In this document: positions 19,391-26,921 of the stretch, piece by piece
Layout: each line of letters opens with the position of its first letter
Position numbering within the stretch: the stretch's first letter is position 1
Source of the DNA: Bacillota bacterium
GTDB taxonomy: Bacteria > Bacillota > Limnochordia > Darwinibacteriales > Darwinibacteriaceae
Direction: 5' to 3'
Length of the DNA: 64,000 bases
Assembly: GCA_029776155.1 (NCBI GenBank)
Contig: JAKOTU010000018.1
Coordinates: 1-64,000, forward strand
The notes under the pieces: model-generated
Databases searched by the model: none
The model's input: only the letters and a program-made list of their open reading frames with translations
Told to the model about the DNA's origin: nothing
Translations under genes and position numbers: made by a program

Positions 19391-20463
19391 CTCAGGTATT
19401 TGAACACCTCATCATAACTGACCCCTTCGTGGAAAGCGATGTTCAGCGCCCCCGTGACCACATCGGCTACTTCGTCGATGAGCAGATCGATTTCCTTAGG
19501 CGTGACGATCATGCTGCCGAAGTAGGGATCGAGCACCTGTCCAAGCAGCTGCCTGCGGTCCAGGGGCGGCTGCTGCCCAGCAGGGGGAGCCGAAGGCGGC
19601 TCTTTACCCAACAGGGCTTGGGGATCGATCTTAAACTGGGTGCGCCCCGGTTGACCCTGGGCCTGATCCCGCGCCTGGCCGCCCTCCATTAGGTTCAGGG
19701 CATCGGTGATAATGGTGACTGCATGCACCACAGTGGGCACGCCAATGGCAATGACGGGAATGCCCAAGGTTTCCCGGTTGATGGCCAGGCGGCGGTTGCC
19801 CACTCCGGCGCCGGGATGAATACCCGTATCGGAGAGCTGAATGGTGCTGCACAGACGGTCCACGCTGCGGCTGGCCAGAGCGTCAATGCAGATCACCACC
19901 TTGGCCCCGATGCGCTCCACCACCCCGAGGATGATCTCCCCGGTCTCGATACCGGTCAGCCCCAGCACTCCCGGAGCAAGGGCGGCCACGGGACGCAGGC
20001 CCCTGCGCAGCTCTGGCGGGGACATCTCCAAGAGGTGCCGGGTAACCATGAGGTTTTCCAACACTTTGGGGCCTAAAGAGTCGGGGGTAGCGTTCCAGTT
20101 GCCCAACCCCACCACCAGCACCGTATCCTCGGCACTGACCTCGGACTGCTCAAAGAACCACTCGATTTCCTTGGCCAAAAGCTGGGCAGTTTTTTCGTGC
20201 ACATCGCGATTATGCTCGCGCAAACCGTCGGCCTGTATGGTAGAATAATTGCCGGGAGCCTTTCCCATCAGGCGGGCACCAAGGTCATTTTCCACCGCGA
20301 TGCGGGTCAGGGTGATCCCCTCCTCCTCCTCGGTATGGACTGTCACACCGGGAAGCTCCGGGGGGCCCTCCTGCTCGATTACCGCTTGGTGGGACTCTAA
20401 AGCCAGGTCAGTACGGATGTGGTACTTAGTGAACAACAAGTCTTCGCTGTTGAATTTTTCCAT
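19387..20463 (-). CDS. gpr: GPR germination protease
   Basis: The 358-residue product is the SASP-degrading endopeptidase GPR (family A25). The N-terminal prosequence ends in the autoprocessing motif IRTDLALES, matching the B. megaterium zymogen site. The core has GLGNWNATPDSLGPKVLENL, PGVLGLTGIETGEII and CIDALASRSVDRLCSTIQ. It cleaves alpha/beta SASPs at germination; one substrate is encoded at 30160. ATG 20463 follows GGAGGAGAG, and a longer in-frame start is rejected because it would include the RBS. A linker around residues 275-305 is Gln/Pro-rich. Confidence 0.95.
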   Translation of the reverse strand: MEKFNSEDLLFTKYHIRTDLALESHQAVIEQEGPPELPGVTVHTEEEEGITLTRIAVENDLGARLMGKAPGNYSTIQADGLREHNRDVHEKTAQLLAKEIEWFFEQSEVSAEDTVLVVGLGNWNATPDSLGPKVLENLMVTRHLLEMSPPELRRGLRPVAALAPGVLGLTGIETGEIILGVVERIGAKVVICIDALASRSVDRLCSTIQLSDTGIHPGAGVGNRRLAINRETLGIPVIAIGVPTVVHAVTIITDALNLMEGGQARDQAQGQPGRTQFKIDPQALLGKEPPSAPPAGQQPPLDRRQLLGQVLDPYFGSMIVTPKEIDLLIDEVADVVTGALNIAFHEGVSYDEVFKYLS

Positions 20464-20484
20464 GGTCTCTCCTCCTATCACTGT

Positions 20485-20513
20485 TAGATTAACCCAAAGG
20501 AGAAACCTTATTC
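20485..20513 (-). promoter_or_regulatory. Possible sigma-G type promoter of gpr
   Basis: Minus-strand GAATA (20513-20509) fits the sigma-G -35 GHATR. Seventeen bases later TAATCTA (20491-20485) matches five of seven positions of CATNHTA. gpr is a sigma-F/G gene in B. subtilis, so the match is plausible, but it is not strong. Confidence 0.45.
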
Positions 20514-20524
20514 AGCACAAGCTA

Positions 20525-20553
20525 TTGAACTAGCTTGCTTGTAGTGGTATAAT
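20525..20553 (+). promoter_or_regulatory. Sigma-A promoter of rpsT
   Basis: TTGAAC (20525-20530), 17-bp spacer and consensus TATAAT (20548-20553), followed by GAGGAGGTG and the rpsT start 34 nt after the -10. Confidence 0.88.
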
Positions 20554-20587
20554 CAAAAAGTAATTGTGCCCGAGGAGGTGAACAGGT

Positions 20588-20848
20588 ATGGCCAACAGCA
20601 GATCTGCGGAAAAGCGGGTAAAGGTGAATCTGAAAAAGCGCGCACGTAACGTATCTGCAAAATCTGCCCTGAAAACTGTAATCAAGAAGTACGAGGCCGC
20701 TTTAGTCAACGATCCCAGCAGCGCGCCGGCCCACCTTCGCAAGGCATTCAAGGCGCTGGATAAAGCAGCCGCCAAGGGCATCATCCACAAGAACACTGCG
20801 GCCCGCAAGAAGTCTCGTCTGAGCAAGCGGCTCGCCAAATTAGCATAG
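20588..20848 (+). CDS. rpsT: 30S ribosomal protein bS20
   Basis: The 86-residue Lys/Arg/Ala-rich protein (MANSRSAEKRVKVNLKKRAR.. NTAARKKSRLSKRLAKLA) is bS20, a primary 16S rRNA-binding protein. It is transcribed alone on the plus strand from its own sigma-A promoter and ends at a bidirectional terminator shared with holA. This lone divergent placement between gpr and holA is also seen in B. subtilis. Confidence 0.97.
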   Translation: MANSRSAEKRVKVNLKKRARNVSAKSALKTVIKKYEAALVNDPSSAPAHLRKAFKALDKAAAKGIIHKNTAARKKSRLSKRLAKLA

Positions 20849-20855
20849 AAAAAAA

Positions 20856-20891
20856 GCAACGCCCTTCCGTTAGGATGAGGCGTTTTTCTTT
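20856..20891. terminator. Bidirectional terminator between rpsT and holA
   Basis: The arms AACGCC (20858-20863) and GGCGTT (20879-20884), with further pairing in the loop (CTTCC/GGATG), are followed by TTTTTCTTTT on the plus strand. On the minus strand the hairpin is followed, after GC, by a run of seven T. It therefore serves both convergent genes. Confidence 0.8.
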
Positions 20892-20897
20892 TCTTCC

Positions 20898-21890
20898 TCA
20901 GGTCAGCTTGATGAGCAGATCCGTAAGCACCTCTTCCCCTGAGGCCCCCAGCTTAAGTTCGCCATCGGCTTGGAGTACAGCGTAGAACCCTGCCAAAAGT
21001 TCGTCCAAGCTGAACTGGGCCGCTTGAGGCCGCAGTCTCCTCAGCAGATAGGCGCGGCTTTCCCCCATCTCCTGGGCTGCCAGCTCCACATCGCGCCCGC
21101 CTGTTTTGGCCGCCAAAAGCAGGCGCAGCTGGCGTTCGATCATGGCCAAAATGCGCAGGGGAGCCTCCCCGGCCCCGAGGAGCTGCCGCAAGACCCTCAG
21201 CGCCTCCGGGCGCTTTTTTTGAGCCAGGGCGTCGGTGAGCTGGAAGATGGTGTGGTTGGCGATCTGGTCAGGCCAGAAAGCAGTGATCTCCGCCACATCC
21301 TCCTCCGTAATCTGGGTCCTGGAGCCAGCAAAAGTCAGGAGCTTATCCAGTTCCTGATGGACAAACTGGAGGTTGGTGCCCACCCGGGCTAAGAACTGCT
21401 TCACCGCGGCCTCGCCCATATCCTTACCTTGGCTTTGACAGTACTCCTGTACATACTGGGCCAGTTGGCCTGCGGCCAAAGGCACGCACTGAATCTCCAG
21501 GGCCAGCTCACGGAGGACCGGGAGGAACTTCCAGTTCTCGTCCACCCGCTGGAAGAACAGGGCCAGGCAGTTGGTCTGGGGACTGCCTGCCAGCCACTTA
21601 ACTAGCTTGTGCAAGGTATCTGCCGGCACCAGATGGGCATCCCGCAGCACCACAATTTTCGACGCGCCGCCCCAAGGCACTGTGGCCAGCTCTGTAGTTA
21701 AGGCATCCAGGTTCAACTCCCTGGAGCCGTAAAAGACGGACCAGTTCCATTCTCCAAAGCTGTCCCGGGCACTGCGCTGTTTGAGCAGCTCGTAGACCCG
21801 CTCCTGCCATACTGTCTCCTCCCCATGCACGAAAACAACCCGCGGCAGAGATTCTTCCGCCAAGCGCTTGAGCAAACTCTCACTTACCAT
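20898..21890 (-). CDS. holA: DNA polymerase III subunit delta
   Basis: The 330-residue protein has the HolA layout: N-terminal AAA+-like domain without a Walker A lysine (VVFVHGEETVWQERV.. KIVVLRDAHLVP), and helical domains II/III (WPDQIANHTIFQLTDALAQKKRPEALRVLRQLL). Delta opens the sliding clamp in the clamp loader. ATG 21890 has GGGGAG 10 nt upstream, and earlier in-frame starts overlap comEC. It follows comEC by 25 nt, as in B. subtilis comEA-comEC-holA. Confidence 0.92.
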   Translation of the reverse strand: MVSESLLKRLAEESLPRVVFVHGEETVWQERVYELLKQRSARDSFGEWNWSVFYGSRELNLDALTTELATVPWGGASKIVVLRDAHLVPADTLHKLVKWLAGSPQTNCLALFFQRVDENWKFLPVLRELALEIQCVPLAAGQLAQYVQEYCQSQGKDMGEAAVKQFLARVGTNLQFVHQELDKLLTFAGSRTQITEEDVAEITAFWPDQIANHTIFQLTDALAQKKRPEALRVLRQLLGAGEAPLRILAMIERQLRLLLAAKTGGRDVELAAQEMGESRAYLLRRLRPQAAQFSLDELLAGFYAVLQADGELKLGASGEEVLTDLLIKLT

Positions 21891-21915
21891 ACAGCCATCA
21901 CTCCCCATTGCTAAT

Positions 21916-24198
21916 TCACGATCCACCTCCCCGAAACCTGCCCCACACCCCCCACCACACCTCAAAAGTCTGGGGGCCCTGCAGGGTAGTGCGCCAGCTG
22001 ATCCGCCGCCGGTCTAAGGCTTCCAGGACCTCGGGATGGGGATGGCCGAAACTGTTGGGGCCCGCCGAGATCACCGCCCAAATAGGGTCTACTGCTTGGT
22101 AAAATTCTTCAACCAGACTGCCCCTGCTGCCGTGGTGGGGAACCTTCAGCCACTGCGACCGCAGATCCACGTGGGGATCGCGGGCAAGGTCATAGAGCAC
22201 CGGAGCCTCCAGGTCACCTGTGAAGAGCAGCCTTATCCCCCCATACTCCATCCTCAGCAGCAGCGAGTTGTTGTTCTGCGGGGAAGGCAGCTTGGGCCTC
22301 ACCTCCTGGGGATAGAGCACTGTGATGGTAACGCCATCTCCCAAGTGCAGGGTGTCACCTGCCCGCAGCACTTGATAGGGAATGCCTTTGGTGGAGATCA
22401 AGTCCAGGCAGCGTTCATAGGCAGGGCTGGCGTGCTCCAGGCCGCTGTCCAGCACCATTCCCACCTCAAACTCCTCTAACACAGCCAATAAGCCTAGCAG
22501 GTGGTCATCGTGGGGATGGGAAAGGATCACGCAGTCCAGCCGCTCCACCTGGCGATGGCGCAAATAGGGTACCACCCGCTCCGACCCCGCATTCCGCCTG
22601 AAGGGCTGCACAGGAGATAGACTGCCTCCACCGTCGAGGAGGATGCTGCGTCCGCTGGGAGTGCGGATAAAGAAGCTGTCTCCCTGGCCCACGTTAAGAG
22701 CGGTCACTTCCAAGGGGCGGCGTGCCGCCGGCGGCAGGGAAGTAATAAAGAGCAGGACAACAAAGAGGCTGAGGAGCTGGGCACCCGTCCGCCTGGGCGC
22801 GGTCAGCCGGGGCTGCCTGAGCCGCCAGCCCGCATACACAAATAGCGCCCACCACAGCCCGATCTCAGCCAGGGTCCAGGAGCCCAGCTTCCACTGCCAG
22901 GCATAGGGAAGCAGTAGGGCTTCCAAGGCACCTACTACGGCCATCACCGCGTTGAGCAGCGGCCCAAGACCAAGGGCCCCCAGCCCGAAGGCCGTGAGCA
23001 ATCCGCCCACGAGCAGAACAACCACGCAGGGCAAAAAGACCAGGGTGGCCAGGGGGCCCAGCAGCGCGACTTCTCGAAAACTGTCCATGAGGAAGGGTAC
23101 CAGACTCAACTGGGCCACCACCGAAAAAAGCAACCCCTGGACTAGATAACCAAATACTCTGCTCCGCCACTGCATCTTGAGTACAGGCGCCCAGAGCAGA
23201 ATCCCTCCCGAGGCGGCAAACGACAGAATAAAGCCCAGATCAAAGGCTAAAGCGGGCTGGATCAGAAGCAGGATCCACCCGGCCGCGGCCCACAGGTGCA
23301 GTCCGTCCCGGCGCAGCCCCCGCAGCCCTGCATATCCTCCCAGCGTGCTGATGAGCAGGGCTCGCCAGGCCGAAGCACCGGTGCCGGAAACCAGAATGTA
23401 GGTAAACAGGCCGCCTTGGATCAACAGGTACCTGATCCCCGGGCGCCAAGGGAGCCTCTCCACCAGAAAGCTGAAGCCCAAGGCCAGGTAACCCACGTGC
23501 ATCCCAGAGATGGCCAGCAGATGCGAGATGCCCAGCAGCCGCCAAGCCTCTCGGCGCTGCGCGCCCAGCTCATCCCTCTCCCCTAAAACCAAGGCCAAAA
23601 CCAGTCCGGGCTCGCGCACGTGCCGTTCGATATTCCTTCGGAGGAAACTGCGCAGCCTGGGCAGAAGACCCAGCTGGCTGCGGGGGTGGACCTCAAACTC
23701 AACGGGGTAACTCACTCCGAAAACGCCCAGACGGCGCAGATAATCCCGGTAACAGAACACGCCGGGATTCGGAGCTTTAGTGGGCCTGGCCACTGTGCCC
23801 CTGAAAAGGAGTTCGTCCCCCACCTGAACCGGCACCTCCTTGGGCAGATGCACAGCCACACGGGCCGAGGGAGAGTTCAAGCGCACCAAAAGGCGCTGGT
23901 CAGAACTTAAGGGCTGGACCGCATAAATGCGTCCCCGGAACTCCCCCTCCCGGGGAACGTCCCACAGCCTTTCAGGGAGTACGGCCAGATGTCCCAGGCA
24001 AAGGGCGCCAAGCATCAGTACTCCCAAGAAAAGCCAGGCCTCCATGGGCCAGCCCCGGTAAGCAGCGAACAGCCAGAGGAGTCCCAAAGCCAAGAAGGGC
24101 ACTCCCCAAAGGGCCGGGCTGAGGGAGCTCTGGGAACCCCAGCGGATCCCCAGAGCCAACATGGGAAACAGGAGAATCAGACTAGTGGTCCTCTGCAT
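21916..24198 (-). CDS. comEC: DNA internalization competence protein ComEC/Rec2
   Basis: The 760-residue protein has the full three-part layout. A DUF4131 region sits near the N-terminus (about 20-170, with an OB-like EGEFRGRIYAVQPL). The Competence domain (about 190-450) has many membrane segments and the LLAISGMHVGYLALGFSF signature. A C-terminal metallo-beta-lactamase domain (about 495-745) contains the motif HPHDDHLLGLL plus FTGDLE and VPHHGSRGS. ComEC forms the channel for transforming single-stranded DNA and may degrade the other strand. It overlaps comEA by 17 nt. ComEB is absent, as is common outside Bacillus. Confidence 0.94.
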   Translation of the reverse strand: MQRTTSLILLFPMLALGIRWGSQSSLSPALWGVPFLALGLLWLFAAYRGWPMEAWLFLGVLMLGALCLGHLAVLPERLWDVPREGEFRGRIYAVQPLSSDQRLLVRLNSPSARVAVHLPKEVPVQVGDELLFRGTVARPTKAPNPGVFCYRDYLRRLGVFGVSYPVEFEVHPRSQLGLLPRLRSFLRRNIERHVREPGLVLALVLGERDELGAQRREAWRLLGISHLLAISGMHVGYLALGFSFLVERLPWRPGIRYLLIQGGLFTYILVSGTGASAWRALLISTLGGYAGLRGLRRDGLHLWAAAGWILLLIQPALAFDLGFILSFAASGGILLWAPVLKMQWRSRVFGYLVQGLLFSVVAQLSLVPFLMDSFREVALLGPLATLVFLPCVVVLLVGGLLTAFGLGALGLGPLLNAVMAVVGALEALLLPYAWQWKLGSWTLAEIGLWWALFVYAGWRLRQPRLTAPRRTGAQLLSLFVVLLFITSLPPAARRPLEVTALNVGQGDSFFIRTPSGRSILLDGGGSLSPVQPFRRNAGSERVVPYLRHRQVERLDCVILSHPHDDHLLGLLAVLEEFEVGMVLDSGLEHASPAYERCLDLISTKGIPYQVLRAGDTLHLGDGVTITVLYPQEVRPKLPSPQNNNSLLLRMEYGGIRLLFTGDLEAPVLYDLARDPHVDLRSQWLKVPHHGSRGSLVEEFYQAVDPIWAVISAGPNSFGHPHPEVLEALDRRRISWRTTLQGPQTFEVWWGVWGRFRGGGS

Positions 24199-24544
24199 CT
24201 TCTTGGATATAGAGGCAGATCAACGGGGCAATTTGGGCCAAGCGCTTCTCGCCGATTCCAGGCACACGGAGCAGATCGGCCGTTTCCCGGAAGGGCAGTT
24301 CGTTCCTTTCCAGGATGATCCGCTCAGCCAGGACGGGACCGATGCCGGGCAGTGTCTGCAGTTCGGCCATGCCTGCCGTGTTCACATGCACCAACTCACA
24401 GTGCTGTGAGGCCCGTGGCGTCGCGGCGGCCTCCGCGGCTTGGACCACCACTGGTGCCGGGCTGTTCAGCCTCCAGCGCACACCCTGCTGCACCAGGCTG
24501 AGCACCAAGAGTATGAGCAGGAGTACCCTTTGTCTTGTTGGCAC
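24182..24544 (-). CDS. comEA: DNA-binding competence protein ComEA
   Basis: The 120-residue protein has an N-terminal membrane anchor (about 7-20, LLLILLVLSLVQQGVRW), a short linker, and a C-terminal helix-hairpin-helix pair (VHVNTAGMAELQTLPGIGPVLAERI and LLRVPGIGEKRLAQI). ComEA binds double-stranded DNA at the surface and passes it to ComEC. The SLBB domain found in many ComEA proteins is missing, so this is a short version. GTG 24544 is chosen because AGAAGGAG precedes it at good spacing; an upstream ATG would include that site. A terminator separates it from rnfA. Confidence 0.87.
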   Translation of the reverse strand: MPTRQRVLLLILLVLSLVQQGVRWRLNSPAPVVVQAAEAAATPRASQHCELVHVNTAGMAELQTLPGIGPVLAERIILERNELPFRETADLLRVPGIGEKRLAQIAPLICLYIQEDAEDH

Positions 24545-24626
24545 AACGATCTCTCCTTCTCCCCCCTGGGCACTAATAATTTCCACATCTATTCCAAATT
24601 ACCTTCTTTTTCTGATAGTTTGTTTC

Positions 24627-24661
24627 AAAAAAAGCTCCAAGGAAGCATGCTTCCTTGGAGC
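24627..24661 (-). terminator. Strong terminator at the end of the rnf operon
   Basis: A perfect 28-bp palindrome (24634-24661, arms GCTCCAAGGAAGCA and its complement) is followed by seven T on the minus strand. It starts 13 nt after the rnfA stop and closes the operon, leaving no place for rnfB. Confidence 0.93.
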
Positions 24662-24674
24662 AGTAACTCGCAAG

Positions 24675-25208
24675 CTAGAATCTAAAGCCCAGCAGGGCAA
24701 TGGTCAAAAGACCAGCAGTGATGAGCAGAATGGGCATTCCCCGGAGAGGTTTGGGTATGGGCGCCAGCTCCAAACGTCTGCGGATGGTGGCCATAACCAC
24801 CAGCACCAACAGGTAGCCCAGCCCTGCTCCGAGGGCCATCCAGATATTGTACACCCCTGTAATGCCTTCGCGTCCCAGTAGTAACAGCAGGCCAACGAGG
24901 GCGCTGTCCACAGCCCGGCGCTCAGCCGCTGCCTCCTGCTTGAGCAGGGAAGGTGTGATTAAGCCTGCCACCAAACCGATCAAGAGGTAAAAGCCCACCT
25001 GAAGTGCCGGCGCTGCAGGGATCAAAGAGCCGAACAACCACAGCAGGACGGAGCCAACCAGCATGCCTGCCAGCACAGTACCCCCTGCACGGGCCGCCTC
25101 TTTCACATTCTTGGTATAGCGGGTCAGTGCATACAGCCCCAGCCCATGGACTAGGACCAAGTTCCCGGTGATCACCGTTTGGGCCAAAATTTCCAATCCA
25201 TCAGTCAT
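24675..25208 (-). CDS. rnfA: RnfA-like membrane subunit, cysteine-free
   Basis: The 177-residue protein has six hydrophobic segments and belongs to the RnfA/RnfE/NqrD/NqrE family (matching features: N-terminal NLVLVHGLGLYALTR, GAGLGYLLVLVVMATIRRRLE). Canonical RnfA has LGxCP and TTNCAxLG; here the aligned positions are Tyr26 and Ser102, and the protein contains no cysteine. In Nqr/Rnf these cysteines help hold an intramembrane [2Fe-2S] cluster on the electron path across the membrane. The cluster is therefore probably absent. It overlaps rnfE by 8 nt and is the last gene of the operon. Confidence 0.85.
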   Translation of the reverse strand: MTDGLEILAQTVITGNLVLVHGLGLYALTRYTKNVKEAARAGGTVLAGMLVGSVLLWLFGSLIPAAPALQVGFYLLIGLVAGLITPSLLKQEAAAERRAVDSALVGLLLLLGREGITGVYNIWMALGAGLGYLLVLVVMATIRRRLELAPIPKPLRGMPILLITAGLLTIALLGFRF

Positions 25209-25788
25209 GGAGTTCCCCTCCCCGCTTGCTTACTAGGTTCACGAAAGCCATGAGCAGTCCCAGGACCACCATGCCCCCCGGCACGCTCGCGGCCAGGGCC
25301 AGCGGAGGAAGAGCTCCCTCCACGATCTGCTGGCCGAATATGGAGCCAGAGCCCAGAAACTCCCGAATAATGCCCAGGACCAACAGCACTGCCGTAAAGC
25401 CCAAGCCACGCCCACAGGCGCCGAGAACAACTTGGGTCAAGCCGTCCGTCCCCTCGCCTTGGTGCAATAGGAGATCACTAAAAGCAATCAGGGGCAGAAA
25501 GATGCCCAAACTCGACACCATCGCGGGGTTTTGCCCTAAAAGTACACTGTAGGCCGCCACAACCAATACGATCAGCACCAACAACTTCACTGCCGTTCTG
25601 GCATTGTCCGGGACATGGGGGACCAGCAGCCAGTTGATGAACGCAGCGATAACTAGGATCACCGCTGTAATCAGCCCTAAAGCCAGGCCGTTAGCGGCGG
25701 TGGTGGTTGCAGCCACCGCTGGAACCAGCCCGAGGGCCAAGACTAACACCGGATTCTTCGTCCAAAGACCTTCCCAGAATGCTTTCAT
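25201..25788 (-). CDS. rnfE: RnfE-like membrane subunit lacking cluster cysteines
   Basis: The 195-residue protein aligns with RnfE: NPVLVLALGLVPAVAATT corresponds to the NPxLVQxLGLCPxLAVTT start, and GRGLGFTAVLLVLGIIREFLGSG to the conserved C-terminal half, with six predicted membrane segments. The first cluster cysteine is Val22. The second (VNCxxxGR) is replaced by Ser104-Asp105 in PLIAFSDLLLH. One unrelated Cys is present in GACGRG. ATG 25788 follows GAGGA. It is encoded between the RnfD-G fusion and rnfA. Confidence 0.85.
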   Translation of the reverse strand: MKAFWEGLWTKNPVLVLALGLVPAVAATTTAANGLALGLITAVILVIAAFINWLLVPHVPDNARTAVKLLVLIVLVVAAYSVLLGQNPAMVSSLGIFLPLIAFSDLLLHQGEGTDGLTQVVLGACGRGLGFTAVLLVLGIIREFLGSGSIFGQQIVEGALPPLALAASVPGGMVVLGLLMAFVNLVSKRGGELHD

Positions 25789-25790
25789 AA

Positions 25791-26921
25791 CTATTGGTCC
25801 TCCTTTACGCTCAGGGCGTCACGCACCGCTTCCTCCACTGCTCTGCTGGTGAAGGTGGCGCCGCTCACCACATCCACGGGACCCTGGGCCTCGATAATCG
25901 CGGGAATCAGTTTCTTAAAGGCATTGTCCGCAACAAAGGGCGTCTCACTGTTTTCCACGACCTCAATGGCCGTAATCCGGCCGCCTTCTACGGTTACCTC
26001 CACCACCAGCTCACCGCCGAAGCCTTGAGCGCTGCCGCGATGCACACCATCTCCAACCTCAATGGTGAAGGGCTGCACAGCAGGAGCATCCCCAGCCTGC
26101 TTTAAGGCTTCTTCTACGGCCTTCATAATGGCCTTGCTGGAAATGGTGGCGCCAGAGGCCGCATCCACCTGGGGAGAGTTGGCCTCCACGATGGCCTGGG
26201 GCACCTGCTGGTAAGCTAGATCGGAGATACCGGGAGTGTCGGAATGCTGCAGCACGTTGATGGCTGCGATCCGGCCGCCTTCCACCACAACCTCAAGCTC
26301 CAGTTTGCCGCCAAAGGAGTCCACTTCAGCCCGGTAAGTGCCATCGACGTAAGCGCCTGCTTCTGCCTGGTCAGCCCCAGCACCGCTCACCGCCTTTTCC
26401 ACAGCTTCCAAAATGGCTTTGCTGGTGTAGGTGGCTCCGCTGATCACGTCCACCGGGCCTTGAGCCTCGATGATCGCGGGCAGCAGGTTCTTAATGGCAT
26501 TATCAGCGATAAAGGGCGTCTCACTGTTTTCCACAACCTCAATGGCCGTAATCCGGCCGCCTTCTACGGTTACCTCCACCACCAGCTCACCGCCGAACCC
26601 ATCGGCGCGACCCCGGTGTACGCCGTCCGCAACCGTAATCGCATAGGGTTCAGCTGCCGGGGCACCAGAGGCCTGCTCCAGCGCCTGCTCCACAGCCTGC
26701 ATAATGGCCTTGCTGGAAATGGTGGCGCCAGAGGCCGCATCCACCTGGGGCGAATTGGCCTCCACGATGGCCTGGGGTACCTGCTGGTAAGCTAGATCGG
26801 AGATGCCGGGAGTGTCGGAATGCTGCAGCACGTTGACGGCTGCGATCCGGCCACCTTCCACCACAACCTCAAGCTCCAATTTGCCGCCAAAGGAGTCTGC
26901 TTGGCCGTAGTAAGTGCCATC
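25791..26921 (-). repeat. Tandem 576-bp coding duplication within the flavin array
   Basis: Two A+B domain pairs (about 26346-26921 and 25791-26345) are in register at exactly 192 codons. By eye, 26701-26897 and 26125-26321 differ at about 7 of 197 bases, mostly silent. 26511-26597 and 25935-26021 differ at 1 of 87. The rest of the units has diverged more. The first A domain (26922-27227) is an older, more diverged copy. Confidence 0.9.

Noticed and set aside
24544..24586. Longer ComEA start at ATG 24586
   Set aside because: It would include the AGAAGGAG ribosome-binding site and adds a non-signal-like N-terminus before the membrane anchor.
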